Assembly (NCBI GenBank): GCA_013368325.1
Contig: JAACJK010000109.1
Span: 1,612,001-1,676,000, forward strand
Length of the DNA: 64,000 nt
Direction of reading: 5' to 3'
DNA from: Ephemerocybe angulata
Lineage: Eukaryota > Basidiomycota > Agaricomycetes > Agaricales > Psathyrellaceae
The notes below the pieces were generated by a model that saw nothing but the letters and a program-made list of their open reading frames with translations, had not been told where the DNA came from and searched no databases. Shown piece by piece: positions 52,211-63,220 of the stretch. Position numbers and translations under genes: made by a program. Each line of letters starts with the position of its first letter. Positions within the stretch are counted from its first letter, which is position 1.

Positions 52211-55200
52211 ATGCTCAACGCACGTTCGCAGACGCCTTCTCGCCCGCGGCCGCCAGCGAAAGTGAGGCGGCAGTCCGCCATGGAGCCAGGCTCGCTCTCG
52301 CGCTCGACGTCCGTTGCGGAGCGGTTGGACGGCGGCGGCAGGTCCAGGAACGCTGGTGACAGCAGCGGCAGTGTGTCGCCGCCCCCCGCGTATGGGGAGC
52401 TCGCGAGGGACTCTGAGGAGCGGGGTGGGAGGAGTCGGAGGGGGAGAGTTGAGGAGACGTTGTTGGGGTCGCCGATTCCGACTACTTTTAAGCTTATGGG
52501 GGGTGGTGGGGAGGGCGAGGAGTGGATGCATGAGAGGAGTAAGGAGGAGTTGACGGGGCTTTTGTTGAAAGCTGGGGATATCATCAAGGAGAGGGAGAAT
52601 GGTGCGTATCTGTCTTCAACGTTGGGTTGAGTGAGGCTGGGACTGATTCAGGGTTTCTAGAATTGGGGTTGACGTCGAAGGCCGTGAAAGGCTTGTATGA
52701 AAACAATGTCGCGCTGAAGACGAAGCACGAGGCGCTCCTTGCGCGTATTCCTGTCAATGCCGACCCCGCCGAGTCGCCCAGCGCGTCCCCAGACCGCGTC
52801 ATCTCGCGCAACAACAGCTACTCAGACGGATTCCCGCAGCGGCGATACTCGCCGTCCCCGCCCATGTCTCCGTCGCCCTCAGTCCCACCTCCGCTGTACA
52901 GAGGCCACGCACGTCGGGCGTCCATCTCGACGAACGACATCTCGCAGCTCGCAGACCAGAACGCCGAGCTCCTGAGCAAGCTCGAGCAGCTGGAGTCGGA
53001 GTCGACGTCCGCGGACCACGCGGGGCGGCGCGAGCTGCGGCGGCTGGAGCGCGAGATCGCGACGCTGCGGCAGGCGCTGGAGCGCACGCAGGCCAAGAGC
53101 GAGGAGCTCGAGGCGAAGACGAAGGGCCTGGATAGGGGCATTGATCGCGTGGTGGAGGATGCGTGGAAGAGGAAGAAGGAGCGCGAGCAGAAGATGCGGG
53201 CGATGCGCAATTCGACGACTGCGAGGAATCATTGGGGCGGGGCGGAGGCGCGCGGGGAGGTGGATGAGATGGGGGCTGTGCGCGACTTTGCGCCGAGGGG
53301 GACTGGGTTTGGGGGACCGTCGAAGGCGTTTCCGAGCAGGTCGATGGGCAGGGTACAGGTGGATGTGGAGGACGAGGATTCATCAGTTGAGAGCAATGAA
53401 GCGGAGGTGGTTCCTCCACCGCCGCAGCCGAAGCCTGAGCTTGAGCTGGTGGCACAGCTTTTGCAGAAAGTGAAGGAGCTGGAGCAGACGAACTCGAGGA
53501 TTCTGCAGCAGCAGGCAGAGACGACGAACCAGCTGCAAGCTGTGCAGAGGGACACAGAGAATATCACCAAGGCATACGAGTACCTTGCCGAGCCGGAGGA
53601 CCTCGAGTTCGAAGATCCGCCGATGGCGAGGGGCCTCATGGATCTTAGCCTAAGCGAGGTCGCGTCGTCGACTCCAAACAAGTTCGTGCGTCGCCGGGTA
53701 GACTCGACGTCGAGCATGAGGCGGGGTAAACTCCGTAGGTCTCTTCACGGTTCAGCACTCGGCGACTTAACTCCTTCGAACTCGACGCCCTTCGCTCACG
53801 CGAACCAGAACCTCGACCTCCCTGCTGCGCCTTTCGCTTCGTGGATAAACGAGAACAGGCACCGCTCCTCCTTCTCCATGGGCAGCGCCTCGGGGCTCGC
53901 TTCCCCGCTAACCTTCCACGACTCGGACCCCCTTGCGGAGCTCTCGCCAATTGGCACGAGGCTCACCCTGGAGAGCGAGTTGCAGCCGTTCTCCGCTGGC
54001 CTCGCTGGGGAGTTGGACAGCGAATTGCAGCATAGGGCGTGGCATTTGCGGAGCCAGAGTCTGAGCAACCTCAGCCAGTTCTCCGTACCTTCGTCGCCTG
54101 CTCCTTTACCTTCTGTTGTTGGGATGGTCGCGGTCATGTCCAGTGGTGATAACAAGACGCCTGTGGCTGCTGATTTTCCGACAACTGAGGCAGGGCCTAG
54201 GACACCGAGCCCACGGCCGATGCCTGGGATGCTGCCCCTTCCTCAGACTATCGTCTCACCGCCAACATCTGCTTCTACGTCAACGAAACCGGGTCTGAAC
54301 ATCCTCCCGCCCACACCATCGAAGAACCGCGTCCTCCACCATGCCGCCTCGGCGTCACATTTGAACGACGGCGATGACGAGGGTGCGGCGCTCGCGGCAC
54401 TGGGCAAGTCTCCGCGGCATGAGTTCATCTCGCAGCGCATCCGGGCACGCAAGTCGCGGTGGGAGGATGGAAGGTTCGGCTCGATGAGCTCGACGGCGGG
54501 CGAGTGGGGCAGCCCCACTAAGGGCCAGCCGCGAATGCTCGGTGATATGCTGCAGGGACCGGTGTTTGTGCCGCCGCCTGGGGGCACGGGGAGGCTGAAT
54601 CCGCTTGCGTTGAGGGTTGATGGGAGTAGTCCTAGGAGGAGTAGGGCTGGGAGCCCGGCGGGGGTGCAGGTGCGGATGCCGGTGCCTGCGATGAAGATTT
54701 CGACGATTGTAGATACCCTTGTGGATACGTTTGAGGGGGCGGATGATGTTAGTGATCTGGATGGTGAGGAGGATGAGGAAGGTGCGGGAGAGCGGGAGGA
54801 GAGCGAGTATGAGGATGCTGTGAGCGAGGCGTATGATGAGACTGGGGACGAGGCATCGTTTAGGACCAGTGGGGGAGCGTTTGATGATGGGTTTGACGAT
54901 GAAGACGATGAGAGGGATGACGAGGATGATGATGAGCTGACGATGGTGAACCGCACACCGCAGTTCGCGGAAGACAATGCCCTGCAGCTGCACCATCCTG
55001 GCCTTAAGAATCGGAGCGCGTCACTGTCACCGTCGTACAGCTCAGGCAAGTTCATTTCTGACGGGAGTCCGCATAGTACATCGTCGCTTCCCGGAAGCGG
55101 GTCTAGGAAGAGCAGGGGTCGGAAGGGGACTGTCACAGCTGCAAATGCACATCTGTCGGAGAACGGAGTCGTGAAGTCTGGAGGCCCAGGCAAGTGGGGC

Positions 55201-55356
55201 AGCGTGCTGCTGGAGGCGTGGTTGTGGCTTCAGTTTGCGGTTATCATCTTTGTGTTTTTGTGTGCGATGGCGAAGAGGGGGCCCAAGGCTGTTTTGGCGG
55301 ATGCGGAGCACAGGACGAGGACGAGGAAGGAAAGTGTGCATTTGAGGAGGAGGTGA
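52211..55356 (+). CDS. Long coiled-coil protein with a C-terminal membrane anchor; possible dynein-adaptor-like motif
   Basis: Two exons (52211-52601 and 52661-55356) encode 1028 aa; the spliced join reads KERENELGLTSKAVKGLYEN. After a Ser/Pro/Arg-rich N-terminus come a helix (EELTGLLLKAGDIIKEREN), a second helix SKAVKGLYENNVALKTKHEA, and coiled coils around residues 230-310 (LADQNAELLSKLEQLESE, LRRLEREIATLRQALERTQA) and 400-460 (VAQLLQKVKELEQTNSRILQ). A long disordered Ser/Pro/acid-rich region follows, then one membrane segment near the end (LEAWLWLQFAVIIFVFLCAM) and a basic 30-residue tail. The pattern A..G..L.EN...L....E.L resembles the CC1 box of BICD/HAP1/Spindly dynein adaptors; that is a motif resemblance only. 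I cannot name the family. Confidence 0.7.
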
Positions 55357-55817
55357 GGGGTGGCCTGTGGTGTGTATTCTGCTGTATGAAAACGTTTCTT
55401 CTTTCTTCCTTCCCTTCCATCTCCCTTCGATCCCCATGGTTATGCCCTTCGTTCCGTTTGCTTCTATTCCCTCCTGCCTCACTGTGTGATGTTTCTAACC
55501 TTCACACCACCACGCTCCTTGTTCGCCCTGATTCCATGCGTTCCGCTTCGTTTCATTGGACGCATCTTCCACATTCCTTGCGCTATGTATTCAACACATT
55601 GCTTCACGTTGCATAGGACTTTCATTTTCACTATGGATCTCTGTAATACTATCCTACCAGCAATTCTACCTGATCAAGAAGGGCCTATTCGTGAAACTAC
55701 TGGGCTGAGGAATCTATTCAGACGGGATGTGGAAGGCTAATGGCTGAGGTTAGACGCCCGTGCTGCATCACTATTCAAATGTAAAAATTACATAAACACA
55801 TGGCATAAAGATTTGGG
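55357..55817. other. Short intergenic stretch
   Basis: This is the shared 3' flank of two converging genes, T/C-rich, with no supported feature. Confidence 0.45.
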
Positions 55818-57488
55818 TCACTGTAGTCTGTCGCAGGAAAAGAGCACAGAGGGAACCTTCTCCTTCATCGTCTCGAAACATTTCTTCCTGAAATTTTTAC
55901 AGCTCCGGAAGTTGATTTCGCGTATGGTGTGACCATCGAGCATGCGAACGATGACTTCCGGCAAATCGTCGCCCAGCGCCCCCATATCCAGGGCAACGCA
56001 GTTGATGATAGTAAGGCCCGGGAAGCATCCACTCGAGGAGGCATACGTGCTATCCGAATGTGCAGGACTTTCCAAGAATGAGGGGATCTCGTTCAATGGG
56101 AGTGCTTCGAAAGTAATCGTCTTCAGCTGCGGAATTTGTCCTAGTGTTGTCTTTAAGGTGTGGGCCGCCGCGCGAAAGTGCCGGTCCCCCTTGAGATGCA
56201 AAGACATTGAATCAGGAAAACCGAGGTGATTGTGGATGAGGGTAACGTAGTCAGTGAGGGAGTTCATCAAGTAGCCATGAAACGAGAGGGTGAGGCATGG
56301 TCCTGCACGGTTTTCGTCAACTTCGAACCAAAATTCAAAATGAGCAGCATCACGTTGCCAGATCCGCGATTCCACATGGAAGAGGAGTTTTCGGAACGCT
56401 CGGTTCGTGGGTACGAAACCACGCAGTTCACGTAGAGTCTGGCCGACTCTCTCTGCGATATTGTTCGTGTAGTTGAAATACCACAGTTTGAGATCAATTC
56501 TCGCTCCTCTGGGAACCCGTAAGGTTCGAAAGGACACCTCAATTATACTGGCATCATCTTCGAGAGAAAGGCTGCATAAGGAAGGGATGTAAATGGGTTC
56601 GGGGTACTGGGGGTCAGCCTCAGAGGGGAGAACCCCGATCAGGTTTAAGCACTGCAGGTGAGGCATCTTCTGCAAGGAATACACAAACGTGGAATGTGTC
56701 GGACGATATGTGGCGCTGATCATCTTGCCGGTGCCACCAAGTGAGAGATGAGTGATGTTCGGACGAATCGGAAGATCCCCCCAGGTGTAGTCACCCCTGA
56801 TCAGGGAGAGTATCCGAAGGGAGTGGGAGCTGGAACGCAGAAATGCTTTGGGCAGGGAGCTGGTCCTAATGTTGTCGTGCGTGTAAGACATTTCGAAGCT
56901 CGTGAGGATCGGGCCTGTTTTCTGAGCCCACGCCAACAGTGCAGTTTGAATGTAAGTCTCCGGACCCGGATCCCCAAGCTCGCAGACCTTGACAGAACGC
57001 AACCGATCGACGCTCGACAGCGCAGTGGTCAAAGTGGGAGATGGCTCGTCCGTCGCGCCATTGTACCATATCGTCAGCGGGGCGCCCTTCGAACGTGTCA
57101 ACATCGCCTCCGCGAGGTTTGTGTTTGAAAAGACGAGATTTGACCAGAGGGAAGGGGATTGTAGCGCCACCGATCTCCAGTGCCGACACACGAATGTGAC
57201 TCGGAGCCATGACACCGATACCTTGTTGTTATCCGTGTACCATGAGCTTAACCCCATCAACGCGAGGTCAATAAAGATCCTGGCCAGGATCTCGGGGGGA
57301 AGGCGGCAAGTCAGAGTCACCGCGTTGTGGCAGCTTCTCAATGCCCGGAGCTCGCATTCCAGTTCCTGAATGCGACGTGCCAACACGCCGTGGTACTTTG
57401 GAACGTCAGAGACTTGAGCAACGTCCATTAAATCTTTTGTTTCAGTTGAAAAATGGGAGGCATCGGGGTGGGCAAGGTAAGGCTCCAT
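55818..57488 (-). CDS. F-box family protein
   Basis: A single exon encodes 556 aa starting MEPYLAHPDASHFSTETKDL. The layout is the same as the 24970 gene: helix RRIQELECELRALRSCHNA, F-box-like CRLPPEILARIFIDLALMGL with VSWLRVTFVCRHWRSVALQS, then the LRR-like tail. Compared with the 24970 copy it lacks a few residues in the F-box loop (SSWYTDNNKVSVSW against a longer version) and ends FSCDRLQ. Its upstream 150 bp match those of the 24970 gene. It is divergent from secreted gene D, with a 1.36-kb gap. Confidence 0.85.
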   Translation of the reverse strand: MEPYLAHPDASHFSTETKDLMDVAQVSDVPKYHGVLARRIQELECELRALRSCHNAVTLTCRLPPEILARIFIDLALMGLSSWYTDNNKVSVSWLRVTFVCRHWRSVALQSPSLWSNLVFSNTNLAEAMLTRSKGAPLTIWYNGATDEPSPTLTTALSSVDRLRSVKVCELGDPGPETYIQTALLAWAQKTGPILTSFEMSYTHDNIRTSSLPKAFLRSSSHSLRILSLIRGDYTWGDLPIRPNITHLSLGGTGKMISATYRPTHSTFVYSLQKMPHLQCLNLIGVLPSEADPQYPEPIYIPSLCSLSLEDDASIIEVSFRTLRVPRGARIDLKLWYFNYTNNIAERVGQTLRELRGFVPTNRAFRKLLFHVESRIWQRDAAHFEFWFEVDENRAGPCLTLSFHGYLMNSLTDYVTLIHNHLGFPDSMSLHLKGDRHFRAAAHTLKTTLGQIPQLKTITFEALPLNEIPSFLESPAHSDSTYASSSGCFPGLTIINCVALDMGALGDDLPEVIVRMLDGHTIREINFRSCKNFRKKCFETMKEKVPSVLFSCDRLQ

Positions 57489-58740
57489 GAGGTGCTGGGC
57501 CTGTTCAATGGACCACCGTTAGCGACGATAGTTCCGTTCATCGAACACAAACCTCACTCCTAAGTGCTGCCTTGGGACGCCTTCGATTATACTCAAGAGA
57601 TATTACGTCGGTGGTCCTTGACGCTTGATTCTGCGGTGGATGTCAGATGCAAGTGGCAAACTCAGACTGTTCGGCAGACTGCGAAGATTTTGAAACGCCG
57701 CATCAATATGGGCTCACTGGCACCGCCACGTTACCGCTTCTTCCTCACCTCTCATCCTGGCTCGATGCAATTCAATGCCTTTTCGATCAGAATCTCCAGG
57801 AACTTCTCATTTACTAAGAGCTCTATCAGGAGGCGAGAAAAAGAGCAGTCAAAGGCCAAGTCAGCCAGGTTGCGTACTGGTTTGTCGCCGCGACTCGCAA
57901 ACCATGGTCGCAGCGCTATGGAAGTAGCGGGTTGGACATCATGGATGCAGAAACGGCGGATTTCCCGAGGACTACGGGAGGCTGCATTAGCCACTGAGTG
58001 ATGGCTGCGGAAGTTGCAGTGTTCAGAACTGGGAGATTGTGCGATATTGGCGTCAAGTTCATGGGGGCTGTCAATGGTATGTCACAGCAGTCTTCTTTCA
58101 GCATCTGGATTGTTGTTAACGATCTTCTTTACCGTCTCTTTGCTACTACTGAAGCAGAGTCTGCATTTGTCGAGGTCAGGTCGTGATGCCATGGCTTGCA
58201 TGCCGCAAATGCGCGCATGGCCCTTAAATCACCAGCCGATACCGAGCTTCATACCCCAGGGCCTGCGGTCAGGTATGTTTTGTGCGGTTAGGTATGTATA
58301 TGGGACCTTGGTGCACGATTGGGTACCTCGTGGTGGAAGCGCTGGCAGTACTTCGGTTTCTGCTGCGATCGCATAGCCTGACTACTGATGCTGTGACGGA
58401 GTTGTTTCCAGCCTCGGGTTTCAATGACCTTCGGGGCGCCGAAGACAGTAGACTCCATATTAAAAGTCCTCGCCGACCTGCCGACTTCTACAATCACAAA
58501 ATGATATAGATATCGGCAGTTTCATCGCCCACAAAGAATTACATGGTAATCATCTCGCTAGACTGGGATCCTCATCACAGATGCGAACGGTGAGTGACAG
58601 AAAATTGGCATTTCAATCCCATTACGGTTATCTTATGCTTTACAGTATCCAAAGGATGGCGCATGTCTAGGGAAACTACTGCAAGGAGATGTGATCTTTG
58701 CACGTCAATGTCACGAACAGCGCTCTACATTCCAGAAAGC
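57489..58740. other. Divergent region between an F-box gene and secreted gene D
   Basis: The half next to the F-box gene (57489-57640) matches the upstream sequence of the 24970 F-box gene. The half next to gene D (57640-58740) matches, inverted, the upstream sequence of secreted gene B (about 21620-22720). This makes it a junction where both duplicated modules meet. Confidence 0.6.
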
Positions 58741-58783
58741 TATAAAAGCGCTCGTCTGCCAAAACAGATTCCCCACAGCTGGT
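58741..58783 (+). promoter_or_regulatory. Core promoter of secreted gene D: TATA box and CAGCTG element
   Basis: TATAAAA (58741-58747) is followed 26 bp later by CACAGCTGGT (58774-58783), which ends 69 bp before the ATG. Same order, orientation and spacing as in A, B and C. Confidence 0.65.
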
Positions 58784-58852
58784 ACTGTCACGAGCGAGCC
58801 TAACCAAGCACATACTCACCTATATCCCCTTTTCATTTAACCCATATCCAAT

Positions 58853-60060
58853 ATGAAGTCCATCGTCCTGTCGAGCTTCGTCGCTGCCGCCTTGGTCTCC
58901 CGGGCGTATGCGTACATCCCCGCTGAGGAGGGTGCTTTTGATGTTAGACACTTCCACATCGTCGAACGCGACATGGATGGAGAGATTGGTAAGAATTCTG
59001 GCTATCATCGACTTCCTTCACTCATTGTACCTCATGTAGTGGACCGAACTTTTGTGAACAACTACAACGTCGCCCCGCGTGACTCTGAAGACCTTGGTAC
59101 TTCTACTGATAATAATCCACATATAAACTTGGCTTACACAACCAACAGTGCCTCGTAAATGCACCAGCGTCCTGGCATGCGGTACTGCCGGTGGCTGCAT
59201 GGCAATGGCTGCACAGAGGTACTGCGACGGTGTACCTTGGCAAAAAAGCTTCCAGGACGCTGTCCGACAGACAGGCGCCAATGGCAAGATGGCGCTCAAG
59301 CTCGTCGGCGAGAGTCTCGGACGCAGCCCCGTCGGCGGGGCCATCAGCTTGGCCAAGAACGCGGCGATGGAGGTGGTAAAAGCCAACAAGGAGAAGAAGG
59401 AGAGAGAGAAGGCTGCGGGAGCGAAGAAGAAAAAGTCTGCTCCTGCTAAGAAGGCCCCAGCGAAGAAAGCGCCCAAGAAGGCACCCAAGACGAAAGCGCC
59501 CAAGAAGGGTCCCGCTAAGAAGTCCCCGGCGAGGAAGTCGACTCCCAAGAAGGGTCCTGCCAAGAAGGCCCCTGCCAAAAAGTCCCCGGCGAGGAAATCG
59601 ACCCCCAAGAAAGGTCCCGCGAAGACTCATAAGGTCACCCCTCAGAGGAAGGCGAGTCCCGGAAAGGCTGCGCCGAAGAGGTCCGCTCCTGCGCCAAGAA
59701 AGGCTGCTGCACCGAAGAAGGCTGCCCCCGCTTCCAAGAAGACCAAGCGTGACTTGGGCGCTGAAGACGACTCGGTTATCGTCAGCAGGCGGGACTTCGA
59801 ATTCGTTGAGCGTGATGGGGATTTGAACCTGGGTAAGTTCTTTTACACTTTCTCTCCCATGCGATTACTCACCGAGGGCACTTCCAGTTCAACGCGGCGA
59901 GTACTCCGTCTTCGGCCTTATCAGCAGGGACGAGAATGGCGAAGTTGGTGAGTAACCTCCCGTATATCCCGTAGTTCAGGGTGCCTAACCGCCAATCCTT
60001 GTGTGGTTTACAGTATCGCGGGAGTGCCAAAGTTTTAACGGAGAGGTGTCCTGCATGTAG
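58853..60060 (+). CDS. Secreted Cys-core/Lys-rich protein family, member D
   Basis: Five exons (58853-58988, 59040-59096, 59149-59832, 59888-59947, 60014-60060) encode 327 aa. Signal peptide MKSIVLSSFVAAALVSRAYA, then YIPAEEGAFDVRHFHIVERD and VDRTFVNNYNVAPRDSEDL. The core has CTSVLACGTAGGCMAMAAQR, YCDGVPWQKSFQDAVRQTGA and LKLVGESLGRSPVGGAISLA. About 110 residues of Lys/Ala/Pro repeats (KKGPAKKSPARKSTP type) follow and end at KTKRDLG. The C-terminal piece contains VSRRDFEFVERDGDLNL, QRGEYSVFGLISRDENGEV and ends SRECQSFNGEVSCM. Six cysteines in all apart from the signal. All splice phases agree and all four intron positions match members A-C. Divergent from one F-box gene and convergent with the next. 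Function unknown. Confidence 0.85.
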
Positions 60061-60320
60061 AGGGAAATCGTAGCTCTTGGTTTCATATTGTATATGATCC
60101 ACCTGTATTGCTGAATGCCATCTTTCTTCGTGCTCAATCCGGAGAGAAGCCCCGATGGCCGATGTTTTGAAGTTCGGTATGGACACGAGACCCAGACAGA
60201 CTTCAATCGGGCAAGCAATCCTGAGCTCTGCAGCCTCTCGGTTAAGCGGTTAAGCGAGCACCCGACACCCTTCACCAACAAATGATCAGGATCGGCATGA
60301 TCTTGGACGAACTGCCACAT

Positions 60321-60896
60321 GGCCAGTCCATCTTGTTGAGATCAGTGTGCTCAATCTAATATGGACTACATACTTCAATTTCTTAGATATGAGGTATTTT
60401 ATAGAACACTTAGCTTAGTCGCTAGCCTCGTCGATAGAAGAGCACAAGAGGACCCACCCAGAGACGCCGCCTGACGCAAGCCACCCTCATTTCTCATATT
60501 CAGCGACTTCCCGATTTGCTCCTTCCCCATTACTTACCCGATTCCTTATCGAGGATCGTTCGAACAGCGGTCCCAAGAGCACCCGGTCCGTTCCTGTTTG
60601 TCCCTTCAGCTTCCTAGATCCCTTCCGCGCAGCGTCGTCCATACCCTGATTGCGCTTACTACTTACTTCCGTGCATCAAGTAATTTGTTTTTCATCAGAA
60701 GAGGTGCCACAGCAGCGGCGAAGCTGCCCACGGCGATGACGCTTTTGTGTACAACCTACGTATCCTCTACCGCCACCACGTCGAAACGAAGTCTATCTCC
60801 CTGGGGAATCTATTATGTGGAGGGCTAATGGCTGAGGTTAGGCGCCCATGCTGTATCACCATTCGAATTGGATTCGAAAATATATAATTACATGGC
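60321..60896. other. Intergenic between secreted gene D and an F-box gene
   Basis: Beyond the end of the duplicated arm, about 575 bp show no gene. A short sequence near 60790-60900 resembles the 3' flank of the 55818 F-box gene (GAATCTATT...GGCTAATGGCTGAGGTTA). Confidence 0.45.
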
Positions 60897-62558
60897 CTAA
60901 AGAGTCAGGTCACTATCGCAGAAAAAGAGCACAGAGGGTGCCTTTTCCTTCATCATATCGAAACGTTCCTTCCTGAAATTTATGCAGTTCCGGAAGTTGA
61001 TTTCGCGTACGGCGTGTGGCACACCATCGAGCATGCGAACGATGACCTCCGGAAAGTCGTCGTCCTTTAACGCCCTCATATCCAGGGCAACGCAGTTGAT
61101 GATAGTAAGGTTCGGGGAGCATCCACCCTCGTTCGAGGAGGCAGACATGCCATACAAATGTGTAGGCCCTCCGAAGAACTCCGGGATATCCATGAATAGG
61201 AATGCTTCGAAAGTAATCGTCTTCAGCTGCGGAATTTGTCCCAATGTCGTCCTTAAGGTGGTGAGGGCCGCCAGGTGAAGGTACCCCTTGAGATGCAAAG
61301 ACATCATATCAGGGGAACCGAAGCGGTTGTGGATGAGGGTAACATAGTCAGGGAAGGAGTCCATCAAGTGGCCGTGAAACGAGAGGGTAAGGCACGGTCT
61401 TGCAAGAGTTTCGTCAACGCCCTCTTCGAACCAAAATTCAAAATGAGGAGACTCAAAGTCCTGTCGTTCAACACGGAGGAGGAGTTTTCGGAACGCTCGG
61501 TTCGTGGGTACGAAACCACGCAGGTCGCGCAGAGTCTGGGCGACTTTCCCTGCGATATTGTTTGTATCGTTGTTGAAATACCGCGGGTTGAGGTCAATCT
61601 TCGCTCCTCTGGGGACCCGTAAGATTCGAAGGGACACCTCAATTATTCGGGCATCATCTTCAAGTGAAAGGCTGCGCAAGGATGGGATGTAAATGGGTTC
61701 GGGGTACTGAGTGTCGGCTTCGGAGGGGAGAAACCCGCTTAGATTTAAGCACTGGAGGTGGGGCATCTGCTGCAGCGAATACACAAACATCGAAAGTGTC
61801 GGACGGTGTGTGTCACCGCTGAACACCTTGCCGGCGTCAAGTGAGAGATGAGTAATGCTGGGACCAATCGGAAGATCCCCCCAGGTGCAGCCGCACCTGA
61901 TCATGGCACGCAGAAATTCTTTGGGCAGGGAGACGCTGTTCCTAATGTCGTAAGACATTTCGAAGCTCGTGAGGGTCGGGCCTGTTTTCTGAGCCCATGC
62001 CAACGGTGCAGGTTGAATGTAAGAGTCCTTGTCCAAGGTGAGGTTGACAGAACGCAACCGATCGACGCTCGACAGCGCAGTGGTCAAAACCGAAGACGGG
62101 TTGTCATTCATACCATTGTACCAAATTGTCAGCGGGGCGCCCTTCGAACGTGTCAACATCGCCTCCGCGAGGTTTGCGTTCGAAAAGACGAGATTTGACC
62201 AAAGGGAAGGGCATTGCAGCGCCACCGATCTCCAGTGCCGACACACGAAAGTGACTCGGAGCCATGACACCGATACTTTTCGAGGTCTTTTGTTGGCCCC
62301 CACAGCGTACCATGCGCTTATCCCCATCGATGCGAGGTCAATAAAGATCCTGGACAGGATCTCGGGCGGAAGGCGGCAAGTCAAAGTGACCGCGTTGTGG
62401 CAGCTTTTCAATGCCAGGAGCTCGCATTCCAGTTGGTGAATGCGACGTGCTAACATCCCGTGGTACCTCGGAACGTCAGAGATTTGAGCCACATCCATTA
62501 AATCTTTCGTTTCGCTTGAGAAAAGGGAGACATCGGGGTTGGCAAGGTTGGGGTCCAT
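60897..62558 (-). CDS. F-box family protein
   Basis: A single exon encodes 553 aa from the start conserved with its paralogues (MDPNLANPDVSLFSSETKDL); an upstream in-frame ATG at 62657 would add 33 residues. It has the same helix, the F-box-like CRLPPEILSRIFIDLASMGI with SVSWLRVTFVCRHWRSVALQ, and LRR-like tail as the 24970 and 55818 copies. A small in-frame loss removes the SSSHSLRILSL strand found in both relatives (FLRA joins directly to MIRCGCTWGDL). Likely an SCF substrate receptor; substrate unknown. Confidence 0.85.
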   Translation of the reverse strand: MDPNLANPDVSLFSSETKDLMDVAQISDVPRYHGMLARRIHQLECELLALKSCHNAVTLTCRLPPEILSRIFIDLASMGISAWYAVGANKRPRKVSVSWLRVTFVCRHWRSVALQCPSLWSNLVFSNANLAEAMLTRSKGAPLTIWYNGMNDNPSSVLTTALSSVDRLRSVNLTLDKDSYIQPAPLAWAQKTGPTLTSFEMSYDIRNSVSLPKEFLRAMIRCGCTWGDLPIGPSITHLSLDAGKVFSGDTHRPTLSMFVYSLQQMPHLQCLNLSGFLPSEADTQYPEPIYIPSLRSLSLEDDARIIEVSLRILRVPRGAKIDLNPRYFNNDTNNIAGKVAQTLRDLRGFVPTNRAFRKLLLRVERQDFESPHFEFWFEEGVDETLARPCLTLSFHGHLMDSFPDYVTLIHNRFGSPDMMSLHLKGYLHLAALTTLRTTLGQIPQLKTITFEAFLFMDIPEFFGGPTHLYGMSASSNEGGCSPNLTIINCVALDMRALKDDDFPEVIVRMLDGVPHAVREINFRNCINFRKERFDMMKEKAPSVLFFCDSDLTL

Positions 62559-62658
62559 GAGATGCTCAGCCTGTTGACCACGGTCAGCGATAGATAGTTC
62601 CATTCTTCGATCACAAACCTCGCTTCTAGGTACTTTTTGTTCTTTGGTGGTACTCAAG

Positions 62659-63220
62659 ATATGCCAATGACCAATAACGCTTGTTCTGGGGCGGATGAGC
62701 GAGGAGAAGTCAGACCTTGTCTGGGTCTTGGTCCCTTATTTGCCTTACCCCTTCGCTACAAACAATGAGCAAGTCCACACCAAACTCCAAGTTGTATCGA
62801 AGGTTCCCAGTCAGAATCCCCTGAGGTTGACGGCAAATAAGTCATGGCGTAAGCAGTCCAATCATACGACCCGCGTAGCATGGAGAAGAACAACGGCAAT
62901 GTTTCTGTGGGTCCAACCTTCCCAACCCCTGCCAGAAACGCCAAAGTCATGCACACACACTTCAATTGTTTAGAGTCGTCGCTCTCTTGTCTTCATTGTC
63001 GTCCTTGGGAGGGTAGATGATACCTGGCAGTTGACGAAGCTGGAAGTGAACAAGGGAATGAAGGAGCTCGAAGGATCAGCAATCTATGTTACCAGTCAGT
63101 TAATTTGAGACACGTATACCGATCGTTAGGCTTCAAGCAATACAGAAAGAGGACAATACTTACTTACGGCCGAATGGAAGCGGAAGAGATTGGTATATTG
63201 GCATGGAAGAATACGATATA
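62659..63220. other. Intergenic, nothing recognised
   Basis: This lies between the start of an F-box gene and the stop of the WD40 gene. It holds only short open frames. Confidence 0.4.

Larger units (their letters stand above)
57640..60320. repeat. Inverted duplicate arm 2 (secreted gene D and flanks)
   Basis: It corresponds to 19280-22720 read on the opposite strand and includes a full secreted gene with 5' and 3' flanks. The B arm is longer mainly through its larger Lys-rich exon and some 3' flanking DNA. Confidence 0.7.

Noticed and set aside
54243..55193. A 316-codon minus-strand frame rich in serine
   Set aside because: It is a shadow of the acidic, disordered part of the coiled-coil membrane protein.
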